Of a stretch of DNA of 64,000 nucleotides, positions 57,438 through 64,000 are shown one piece after another. A program made the translations under genes and the position numbers. Source of the stretch: Photobacterium carnosum (GTDB taxonomy: Bacteria; Pseudomonadota; Gammaproteobacteria; Enterobacterales; Vibrionaceae); NCBI RefSeq assembly GCF_002849605.1, contig NZ_NPIB01000014.1, positions 1-64,000 on the forward strand, written 5' to 3'. The notes below the pieces were generated by a model. It did not search any database and was not told where the DNA came from. It saw only the letters and a program-made list of their open reading frames with translations. Each line of letters starts with the position of its first letter. The stretch's first letter is position 1.

Positions 57438-58961
57438 AACTGCCTGTGCGGCAGTGAACGCGACGAACTTCATGTGTTTAACTTTGCCATCTTTCTAAGC
57501 TGCCTGTGCGGCAGTGAACGCCATACCGAGGCTCCTAGATGAGTTGAAAATTTTCTAAGCTGCCTGTGCGGCAGTGAACGTGCTTTGGAGGCAGGGCTTG
57601 CATTGGCGGGTTTTCTAAGCTGCCTGTGCGGCAGTGAACACACTGGGTCTTTTAGCTCAGTCCACTCATAATTTCTAAGCTGCCTGTGCGGCAGTGAACG
57701 ATTGTTCCGGTATATGGAGCACGATGTTCTAGTTTCTAAGCTGCCTGTGCGGCAGTGAACGCTATAAAGAGGTATTAGTTAAGTGCCGTAGCTTTTCTAA
57801 GCTGCCTGTGCGGCAGTGAACAAGTTCAGCAATATTTTCCTCAACGTCCTGCGTTTCTAAGCTGCCTGTGCGGCAGTGAACGCGAAAAATAAACTAAAAA
57901 CGTACTAGTCGTATTTCTAAGCTGCCTGTGCGGCAGTGAACTTCTGGTGGTATTCACCAGTTAGGTATAAAGATTTCTAAGCTGCCTGTGCGGCAGTGAA
58001 CGTCTATGATTGATAGTGTTTGCGAGCTGCGTATTTCTAAGCTGCCTGTGCGGCAGTGAACACATTGCTTATGCTGATAATGCACAAGGGGGTTTTCTAA
58101 GCTGCCTGTGCGGCAGTGAACACCTATAAATATTTCGGTCGATGCAGTTATCTTTTCTAAGCTGCCTGTGCGGCAGTGAACACGTTATCGATGGGCAGTC
58201 TTATATTGGAGTTTTTCTAAGCTGCCTGTGCGGCAGTGAACTACATTCGGTGGACCAGTTGGGAATTTTTCCTTTTCTAAGCTGCCTGTGCGGCAGTGAA
58301 CTTTTTAACAATAAACAAAACAGAACCAATACTTTTCTAAGCTGCCTGTGCGGCAGTGAACTTGGAGATACTTCGACTTCAACATAATCAACATTTCTAA
58401 GCTGCCTGTGCGGCAGTGAACTTACTTTTGATTTAGTGTTTAAAATTGTTGCTTTTCTAAGCTGCCTGTGCGGCAGTGAACATATCGCTTTTTTAATTTT
58501 AATTATTTCAATTTTTCTAAGCTGCCTGTGCGGCAGTGAACCACCAGTACCACCACCAGTATCACCACTACAATTTCTAAGCTGCCTGTGCGGCAGTGAA
58601 CAGTATTTAAGAAAACTCGGAATGAATGATGAGTTTCTAAGCTGCCTGTGCGGCAGTGAACTCATGCAGATGTTACAGAACGAAACCAGACAGTTTCTAA
58701 GCTGCCTGTGCGGCAGTGAACAGCGTGAGTGATTTCTGGATTGCCCGACAGAATTTCTAAGCTGCCTGTGCGGCAGTGAACACGCATTATAGGAATGACC
58801 GCCACGCCTTTCATTTCTAAGCTGCCTGTGCGGCAGTGAACATATTATTCACGTAACTCATTGATTTATATAGTTTCTAAGCTGCCTGTGCGGCAGTGAA
58901 CAAAAAGACACTTTAAACGCTCGGAATTTTTTATTTCTAAGCTGCCTGTGCGGCAGTGAAC
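57432..58961 (-). CRISPR. Type I-F CRISPR array: 26 repeats, 25 spacers
   Basis: A 28-bp repeat (plus strand starts TTTCTAAGCTGCC and ends GGCAGTGAAC) recurs from 57492 to 58934 with 32-bp spacers; the spacers before the repeats at 57733 and 57794 are 33 bp. The inner hairpin is CTGCC-TGTGC-GGCAG. Type I-F crRNAs begin their repeat with GTTCACTGCC, so crRNAs are read from the minus strand and the leader is on the right. The left-most repeat (57432-57459) has five changes in its first eight positions, as expected at the leader-distal end. All other repeats appear identical. No duplicate spacers were noticed. Confidence 0.97.
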
Positions 58962-59107
58962 TGAAGCGTAATTAGTATAAGTGATTGCTTATAAAAGCTA
59001 AACAGTAAATTTCAATGAAAAACCCTTTTTTAAACTGATATTTTAAGTTGTTGTTTTATATGGTTTGAATAAGTGCCAAATAAAAAGGGTTTTTGTGATT
59101 ACACTCT
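58962..59107 (-). promoter_or_regulatory. CRISPR leader
   Basis: AT-rich region between the newest repeat (58934-58961) and cas1. It should contain the array promoter and the adaptation signals. A 13-bp inverted pair, AAAAACCCTTTTT (59018-59030) and AAAAAGGGTTTTT (59082-59094), is the visible structure; similarly placed motifs flank IHF-bent DNA in type I-F leaders, but I cannot prove the same role here. Confidence 0.7.
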
Positions 59108-59143
59108 AAACGCATTATGCGTATCTATGTATATAATGCGTTT
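59108..59143. terminator. Terminator-like hairpin just upstream of cas1
   Basis: AAACGCATTAT (59108-59118) and ATAATGCGTTT (59133-59143) form an 11-bp perfect stem with a 14-nt loop, continued by TTT on the plus strand; on the minus strand an A/T-rich tail follows. It ends 19 bp before the cas1 ATG. It could insulate the array from cas1 or attenuate cas1. Confidence 0.55.
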
Positions 59144-59162
59144 TTTACTGTTGGTGACCGTT

Positions 59163-60140
59163 ATGTGCGCTAAGTCTTTCACACCGAGTGAGCTAAAAAC
59201 CATTATTCATTCAAAACGTGCCAATCTTTATTATTTACAACATTGTCGCGTGTTAGTGAATGGTGGGCGGGTTGAATATGTCACTGACGAAGGTAAGCAA
59301 TCATTATATTGGAATATCCCCATAGCAAACACGACAGCCATAATGCTCGGAACTGGCACATCGATCACTCAAGCTGCAATGCGCGAATTAGCTAAAGCTG
59401 GGGTGCTGGTGGGTTTTTGTGGTGGTGGCGGGACACCCTTATTTTCAGCTAATGAAGTAGAGCCTGATGTTAGTTGGTTAACACCACAATCAGAATATCG
59501 ACCAACAGAATATCTTCAATGGTGGGTCAGTTTTTGGTTTGATGACGCTAAACGCTTAGAAGCCGCGATACTTTTTCAACGGGTACGATTACAGCAAATA
59601 AAGAAAGTGTGGTTATCAGCAACCATGCAGCGTGATAATCATTTCATTATTGAAGAAGACAAACTGAACCATATTTTATCGGCGTTTGAAAATAAACTCA
59701 GTCATTGCCAGAACAGCACTGATTTATTGTTATTAGAAGCTGTCATGACCAAAGCTTTATATAAACTTGCGGTTAATACTGTTAAATATGGTGAATTTAC
59801 CCGTTCGTCACGGGGTAATAGTACCGATATTGCCAATCGCTTTTTAGATCATGGTAATTATTTAGCGTATGGCTTAGGGGCAACGGCGTGTTGGGTTATC
59901 GGATTACCACATGGATTAGCTGTTCTACACGGTAAAACCCGTCGTGGCGGATTGGTGTTTGATGTTGCCGATTTAATTAAAGATGCGATAGTGCTACCGA
60001 ATGCTTTTATTGCTGCAATGGCAGGGGATGACGAACAAGAATTTCGTCAACGATGCTTGAATGGATTTAGAAAAGCCAATGCATTAGATGTGATGATCGA
60101 TGCCATTAAAGACACAGCACAAGCGGTTGCAAAATTATAA
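59163..60140 (+). CDS. cas1: Type I-F CRISPR integrase Cas1
   Basis: A 325-residue protein, same length as P. aeruginosa Cas1. N-terminal beta domain: KRANLYYLQHCRVLVNGGRV, IPIANTTAIMLGTGTSIT. The metal-binding triad is visible: Glu in LLLLEAVMTKALYK, His in IGLPHGLAVLHG, Asp in VFDVADLIKDAIVLP. It integrates new spacers as a complex with the Cas2 part of Cas2-3. ATG 59163 is chosen; the upstream frame to 59073 would translate the hairpin and lacks conservation. It abuts cas3 with no gap. Confidence 0.97.
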   Translation: MCAKSFTPSELKTIIHSKRANLYYLQHCRVLVNGGRVEYVTDEGKQSLYWNIPIANTTAIMLGTGTSITQAAMRELAKAGVLVGFCGGGGTPLFSANEVEPDVSWLTPQSEYRPTEYLQWWVSFWFDDAKRLEAAILFQRVRLQQIKKVWLSATMQRDNHFIIEEDKLNHILSAFENKLSHCQNSTDLLLLEAVMTKALYKLAVNTVKYGEFTRSSRGNSTDIANRFLDHGNYLAYGLGATACWVIGLPHGLAVLHGKTRRGGLVFDVADLIKDAIVLPNAFIAAMAGDDEQEFRQRCLNGFRKANALDVMIDAIKDTAQAVAKL

Positions 60141-63100
60141 ATGAATATTCTTCTTATCTCTCAATGTAATAAAAAAGCCCTTGATGAAACCCGTAAAGTA
60201 CTGGATCAATTTGCAGAACGTAAAGGTGATCGCACATGGCAAACGCCGATTACTTTAGAAGGTTTAAAAACATTACGTCAGTTATTAAAGCAAACCGCTA
60301 GACGGAATACTGCGGTCGCTTGCCATTGGATTAGAAGCGCGAATAATACCGAATTATTGTGGATTGTCGGTAATAAGCGCCGTTTCAATGAACAGGGTAC
60401 AGTACCCACAAATACCACTGAGCGTAATATTCTGCGTTCGGAAGATGAAAATGGCTGGCAAAGTAACTATGCCGTTGCGTTGATGGCATCACTGGCGGGT
60501 TTATTTCATGATGTAGGTAAAGCTAACAGTTTATTTCAACAAAAACTAACGGGCAAAGGGCGTATTGCCGAGCCATTACGGCATGAATGGCTATCTTTAT
60601 TGGTTTTTCAGGCGTTTGCTAAAAATAAAACCGATGATCAATGGTTAACAGAATTAGCCGATTTATCACCGGAAAAAATTAGCAAGATTGTTAATGATGT
60701 GCACTATACCCCAGCGTTGTCACCGTTTATTGGCTTAACCGAATTAGCCAAAACGATTGGATGGTTAATTGTTTCTCATCACCGTTTACCGACTTATCAA
60801 TTGTCAGGATATGATCCGGCTATTGCTGAATCATCTTATTGGTTAGAACAAAAACTGTGCCCTGAGTGGAATGCAAAAAATCATAAAAACCCTGAGTTAA
60901 TCGCAAAAATAGCGGATAACTTTATTTTCCCTCATGGAATTCCACTACAAAGTCAAACATGGCAAAACAAAGCCCAACAATTGGCGAAACGGGCATTGGC
61001 ACATCCTAATCTGCGTAATTTTGGGCGGTGTGAGAACGCATTTCCACTGCACATGGCACGATTATGTTTAATGCTTGCTGATCACTGTTATTCCTCAAGT
61101 CAGCCTGTTATTGCTTGGCAAGATCCGCACTATAAAGCCTATGCAAATACCGACCGTAAAACGGGAAAATTAAAACAAAAACTGGATGAGCATAATATTG
61201 GGGTGGCGCAATTAGCCTATCGATTAAGTTTGGGCTTGCCTAAATTACGTTTGAGTCTACCTGCAATTACTCGCCATTCGTTATTTAAAAAACGTACTAC
61301 AATCAATAAATTTCGCTGGCAAGATAAAGCCTATGATCTGGCGTGTTCTGTGCGTGATATTTCTGAGGTTCACGGCTTTTTTGGGGTCAATATGGCGTCA
61401 ACAGGGTGTGGTAAAACCTTTGCCAATGCGCGAATTATGTATGGATTAGCCAATCAACAACAAGGCTGTCGATTTAGCATTGCTTTAGGACTGCGAACAT
61501 TAACCCTACAAACAGGGGATGCACTCAAAGATCGTTTAAAACTGGATAGTGATGATTTAGCGGTGTTAGTCGGATCGCAAGCGGTTAAAGATCTGCATCA
61601 AAGTAAGCTCACAACTCAGCAAGAAGCAAAAGCACAACAAACAGGCAGTGAGTCAGAAACGTTATTTTCAGAGCATATGTATGTCAGCTATGACGGTAGC
61701 CTTGATGATGGTCACCTTAGCCAGTGGCTCAAGCAAAAACCCACTATCCATAAATTGGTCAGTGCGCCAATTACAGTAAGCACCATTGATTATTTAATGC
61801 CAGCCACAGAGGGTACGCGAGGCGGGCAGCAAATTGCACCAATGTTGCGATTATTTACAGGGGATCTGATTCTTGATGAGCCGGATGATTTTGGTTTAGA
61901 AGATTTACCCGCATTATGCCGTTTAGTGAATTGGGCGGGTATGTTAGGTTCACGCGTCTTATTGTCATCAGCGACGTTAGCACCGTCATTAATTACTGCG
62001 TTATTTAAAGCCTATTCTCATGGTCGTCAGCAATATAACCATAGCCACGGCATTACCGAAACAACAGTACAATGTGTCTGGTTTGACGAATTTGATCCAA
62101 AATTAGAATGTATTAATATTGCTAATTTTCAAACAGAGCATACGAAGTATATTACCCAACGAGCAAAAACCCTAAGCCGTAAATCATTACCCTTACGTCA
62201 AGCTGAGTTAATGTCTTTAGACGCGGAAAAATTAACAAAAACCGATGCGGTTAATTATCTATCAAGCCATATTCAACAGGCGATTTACACCTTAGATGAA
62301 CGCCATCGTCAAGTTGCACCAAACGGTAAAACCATCTCGATTGGCTTAGTGAGAATGGCAAATATTGAACCCTTAATTGCGGTGGGTGAGTCGTTATTAT
62401 CCATGCCGACACCAGATAATACCTGTATTCATTATTGTTTTTATCATAGCCAACATCCAATGGCAGTCAGAGCGCATATAGAGCAACAGTTAGATGCGGT
62501 ATTAATGCGCGATCCTGCTGATCCACAAGTAATATTGGATTTACCTCAAATCAAAACTGCATTAGAGCAACAGCCCCAACAACATCATATTTTTGTGGTG
62601 GTCGCCACTGCGGTAGCAGAAGTTGGGCGTGATCATGATTATGATTGGGCTGTGGTTGAACCTAGTTCAATGCGATCAATTATTCAGCTGGCAGGGCGTA
62701 TTCAGCGTCATCGCCAATGTGTTCCTAATTCACCTAATATGATTATTTTAAGCAAAAATATTAAAGCGTTATTAGGTGCAGATGTTGCTTATTGTAAGCC
62801 AGGATTTGAACAGCCAAAAAATGACATAAATAAAGGTCATTTGCAGTTAAATCAGCATGATCTGACTCAGCTATTAATGGCTGATGATTATCAAGTTATC
62901 TCTGCTTATCCACGATTTATTGAGCCAGATTTAAAGATGTTAACTTTCCCCTCATTGGAACATCGAGCCTTAATTTTTAGTCTATTTCAAGATTCAAACA
63001 AGAAAGTTGAATATTGGTGGTTACAACCTTATTTACACTTATTCGGCGAATATCAGAGCCAAACACGGTTTAGACAATCTCGACCGCAAACGGAATACCA

Positions 63101-63413
63101 TTTCTTTATCGATAATGACGATCAAGCACTGAGCATTAAGGTACGTGATGAATATAGCGGTGATTTTGTAAATAAAACCGAGCTGTTTCACCTTGCGGCG
63201 ATAGACAATATTGCGAGTGGAAATCAAGCGTGGTTTGATTGTCAATACAGCGCAGTGTATGACGAGTTAAGTGACATCTTTGATAAAGACAGTGAGCAGA
63301 TCAGTGAATTATTTGGTGGTATTAATCTTAATGATTCGAATAAAACACCCCGATTTTATTACCATCCGTGGCTAGGTGTATTTGAGGGTAAATATAGGCA
63401 TTTAAAAAATTGA
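60141..63413 (+). CDS. cas3: Type I-F Cas2-Cas3 fusion nuclease-helicase
   Basis: A 1090-residue protein combining adaptation and interference. Residues 1-95 are Cas2-like (MNILLISQCNKKALDETRKV). The HD nuclease follows: LFHDVGKANSLFQ, LRHEWLS, VSHHRLPTY. The superfamily 2 helicase has Walker A in MASTGCGKTFANAR (about 418), D-E-P-D in LILDEPDDFG, motif III LLSSATLAPS, and motif VI QLAGRIQRHRQ. All key residues appear intact, so it should degrade DNA bound by Cascade. Its start codon directly follows the cas1 stop. Confidence 0.97.
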   Translation: MNILLISQCNKKALDETRKVLDQFAERKGDRTWQTPITLEGLKTLRQLLKQTARRNTAVACHWIRSANNTELLWIVGNKRRFNEQGTVPTNTTERNILRSEDENGWQSNYAVALMASLAGLFHDVGKANSLFQQKLTGKGRIAEPLRHEWLSLLVFQAFAKNKTDDQWLTELADLSPEKISKIVNDVHYTPALSPFIGLTELAKTIGWLIVSHHRLPTYQLSGYDPAIAESSYWLEQKLCPEWNAKNHKNPELIAKIADNFIFPHGIPLQSQTWQNKAQQLAKRALAHPNLRNFGRCENAFPLHMARLCLMLADHCYSSSQPVIAWQDPHYKAYANTDRKTGKLKQKLDEHNIGVAQLAYRLSLGLPKLRLSLPAITRHSLFKKRTTINKFRWQDKAYDLACSVRDISEVHGFFGVNMASTGCGKTFANARIMYGLANQQQGCRFSIALGLRTLTLQTGDALKDRLKLDSDDLAVLVGSQAVKDLHQSKLTTQQEAKAQQTGSESETLFSEHMYVSYDGSLDDGHLSQWLKQKPTIHKLVSAPITVSTIDYLMPATEGTRGGQQIAPMLRLFTGDLILDEPDDFGLEDLPALCRLVNWAGMLGSRVLLSSATLAPSLITALFKAYSHGRQQYNHSHGITETTVQCVWFDEFDPKLECINIANFQTEHTKYITQRAKTLSRKSLPLRQAELMSLDAEKLTKTDAVNYLSSHIQQAIYTLDERHRQVAPNGKTISIGLVRMANIEPLIAVGESLLSMPTPDNTCIHYCFYHSQHPMAVRAHIEQQLDAVLMRDPADPQVILDLPQIKTALEQQPQQHHIFVVVATAVAEVGRDHDYDWAVVEPSSMRSIIQLAGRIQRHRQCVPNSPNMIILSKNIKALLGADVAYCKPGFEQPKNDINKGHLQLNQHDLTQLLMADDYQVISAYPRFIEPDLKMLTFPSLEHRALIFSLFQDSNKKVEYWWLQPYLHLFGEYQSQTRFRQSRPQTEYHFFIDNDDQALSIKVRDEYSGDFVNKTELFHLAAIDNIASGNQAWFDCQYSAVYDELSDIFDKDSEQISELFGGINLNDSNKTPRFYYHPWLGVFEGKYRHLKN

Positions 63414-63506
63414 ATATGATGAACTAGATACTACTAGTTCATCATTGCTACCTGTACGGTAGTATAAATAAGTACAACATACTTCTAAGCTGCTTGTTCG
63501 GCAGTT
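63404..63506 (-). ncRNA. Candidate crRNA-like regulatory RNA between cas3 and cas8f
   Basis: Read on the minus strand from about 63506: degenerate repeat R2 (63482-63509, plus-strand core CTTCTAAGCTGCTTGTTCGG), 14-nt pseudo-spacer (63468-63481), degenerate repeat R1 (63440-63467, hairpin CTACC-TGTAC-GGTAG at 63448-63462). A 12-bp hairpin (63416-63427 with 63434-63445, arm ATGATGAACTAG) and a T6 run at 63409-63404 end it. R2 keeps the Cas6f hairpin (one G-U) and a near-perfect 5' handle CTTAGAAG. A mature guide would read handle plus TATGTTGTACTTATTTATA plus the R1 hairpin. It has its own promoter at 63512-63540 and opposes the cas genes; the 3' end overlaps the cas3 stop. Confidence 0.65.
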
Positions 63507-63511
63507 TTTTC

Positions 63512-63540
63512 ATTGTACTCATTGTATCAGTTAAAGACAA
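63512..63540 (-). promoter_or_regulatory. Promoter for the crRNA-like RNA
   Basis: On the minus strand TTGTCT (63540-63535) is followed after 17 bp by TACAAT (63517-63512), five of six matches to the -10 consensus. Transcription would begin at about 63506, at the start of the degenerate repeat R2. Confidence 0.6.
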
Positions 63541-63551
63541 ATACATGATTG

Positions 63552-63572
63552 AATTATTTAGTACTACATAGG
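63552..63572 (-). promoter_or_regulatory. Putative Cascade target of the crRNA-like RNA, with CC PAM
   Basis: On the minus strand CC (63572-63571) is followed by TATGTAGTACTAAATAATT (63570-63552). Compared with the pseudo-spacer TATGTTGTACTTATTTATA, 14 of 19 positions match. Positions 1-5, 7-11 and 13 match and 6 and 12 do not; every sixth base is flipped out in type I guide-target duplexes. CC is the type I-F PAM. The PAM abuts the -35 box at 63573. Confidence 0.6.
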
Positions 63573-63600
63573 TTGATTTTATTTTTTTGTTATGTATTAT
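63573..63600 (+). promoter_or_regulatory. Promoter of the cas8f (csy) operon and the small ORF
   Basis: TTGATT (63573-63578), 16 bp, TATTAT (63595-63600, five of six). Start point expected near 63607. It would transcribe the 36-codon ORF and then cas8f. The Cascade target touches its -35 box. Confidence 0.5.
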
Positions 63601-63636
63601 CATGCATAGTTTATTGTGTATATATAGGTGATATGA

Positions 63637-63747
63637 ATGAGTGCAAGGCAAACAAGGTTTTTAGATTTTATGTTGAAAGTTTTGACTAAAGTCTGTAGTC
63701 AATTAGCTATCCAGTGTCTCCGTTGGATTATTGATATTTTATTTTAG
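63637..63747 (+). CDS. 36-codon small ORF between cas3 and cas8f
   Basis: ATG 63637 follows AGGTG (63626-63630) by 6 nt. The peptide starts MSARQTRFLDFMLKVLTKVC and ends AIQCLRWIIDILF: a short basic start followed by an amphipathic, hydrophobic helix, a composition typical of small membrane-active toxins. Codons 4 and 7 are the rare Arg codon AGG. It is the first ORF of the predicted csy transcript, 52 bp before cas8f. A competing ATG at 63633 gives an 18-codon frame. No homologue is recognised and it is too short for certainty. Confidence 0.4.
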   Translation: MSARQTRFLDFMLKVLTKVCSQLAIQCLRWIIDILF

Positions 63748-63799
63748 ATTTATAGAGTAGTGGCGATATCTTTTGCTAAAGGTGAAATAGGGAGTTTCT

Positions 63800-64000
63800 A
63801 TGCCAATACACATCAGCACATTAATTCAAGCGTACATTGAACAACGGCGTCAAACGAAACTTGATGAAATAGAAAAGAAAAAGAATGTTAAAAATGGGGT
63901 GTCAGAAATTGAATTAGCGACCTTGAATGAACAGATTCAAACAGCTTATCAAGATTTTGATATACAAACATGGCTGACAAGTGCTGCAGTGAGAGCTAAA
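63800..64000 (+). CDS. csy1: Type I-F Cascade large subunit Cas8f (Csy1), 5' end
   Basis: The first 67 codons, running off the right edge: MPIHISTLIQAYIEQRRQTK, then DFDIQTWLTSAAVRAK. The I-x-x-Y-I-x-x-R-x-x-x-K-L start and the W-L-x-x-A-A-x-R-A segment are the family's N-terminal signature. Cas8f recognises the CC PAM and holds the crRNA 5' handle with Cas5f. GGAG (63791-63794) is 5 nt before the ATG. csy2, csy3 and cas6f are expected to follow. Confidence 0.9.
   Translation, partial: MPIHISTLIQAYIEQRRQTKLDEIEKKKNVKNGVSEIELATLNEQIQTAYQDFDIQTWLTSAAVRAK

Noticed and set aside
58542-58573. A Gly-codon-rich spacer resembling the GGGDT repeat DNA of the protease gene, suggesting self-targeting
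   Set aside because: The best alignment (19 of 21 in the middle) leaves the first five seed bases mostly mismatched and has no CC PAM. Low-complexity GGT sequence explains the likeness.
58142-58732. Long open frames on both strands across the CRISPR array
   Set aside because: They arise because the 60-bp repeat-spacer period is divisible by three, so the repeat is translated over and over in one frame. They contain no gene-like features.
59126-59139. A second target of the cas-embedded guide near cas1 (TATGTATATAATG)
   Set aside because: Only the first five seed bases match, positions 7 and 8 fail, and the preceding dinucleotide is TC rather than CC.

Overview
The window looks like a chromosomal segment of an AT-rich marine gammaproteobacterium of the Vibrionaceae, most likely Photobacterium or a close relative. 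This rests on gene content and protein style: malEFG with speG nearby, KtrAB, the cyo operon with SCO and PCu(A)C genes, a GlyGly-CTERM serine protease, and a type I-F CRISPR-Cas locus. In Vibrio cholerae the malEFG and speG genes lie on the small chromosome, so this segment may too; that is inference.

Layout. 1-4000: the edge of an IS3-family element abuts malE, followed by malF and malG. 4076-12418 (minus strand): an RluA-type pseudouridine synthase, then a cytochrome bo3 ubiquinol oxidase operon (cyoABCDE) extended by SCO, PCu(A)C and a small secreted protein. 12.4-13.3 kb is non-coding, with a promoter/operator-like site. 13.3-20.1 kb: small redox and membrane proteins, then an alpha-glucoside utilisation cluster (LacI regulator, GH13 enzyme, PTS EIICB) and an endonuclease/phosphatase-fold protein. 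20-31 kb: DUF3157 and FUSC proteins, a 1515-residue secreted GEVED protein, nitroreductase, LysR and TSUP genes with a TSUP gene remnant. 31-48 kb: NfeD/SPFH pair, a diguanylate cyclase, YceH, a GIY-YIG protein, YaeQ, YdcF, KtrAB, VanZ, a secreted nuclease-like lipoprotein, oxidoreductases, SpeG, GST, aldehyde dehydrogenase, RDD and PhnA. 49-55 kb: a trypsin-like protease with a Gly-Gly-Gly-Asp-Thr tandem repeat, a 1.15-kb non-coding stretch with DnaA-box-like sites, a CpxRA-like two-component pair, and a Y1 (RAYT-type) transposase flanked by short palindromic ends. 55.6-57.4 kb: HAD phosphatase, a small membrane protein and a RecX-like gene.

57.4-64 kb is a type I-F CRISPR-Cas locus. It has an array of 26 repeats and 25 spacers (crRNA strand is minus), an AT-rich leader, cas1, a cas2-cas3 fusion, and the first 67 codons of cas8f (csy1). 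The remaining effector genes lie beyond the right edge.

The most interesting object is the 386-bp gap between cas3 and cas8f (63414-63799). On the minus strand it holds what reads as a complete small RNA gene: a sigma70-like promoter, a degenerate CRISPR repeat, a short pseudo-spacer, a second degenerate repeat whose stem changes are compensatory, and a hairpin followed by a T run. The pseudo-spacer matches a site about 70 bp away in the same gap that has the type I-F CC PAM. In the first 13 positions the only mismatches are 6 and 12, the positions type I Cascade does not read. The PAM directly touches the -35 element of a promoter that would drive a 36-codon ORF and cas8f. I infer a crRNA-like regulator that directs Cascade to the promoter of its own effector operon and/or of a small toxin-like gene, analogous to CreA/CreR RNAs known from other CRISPR types.
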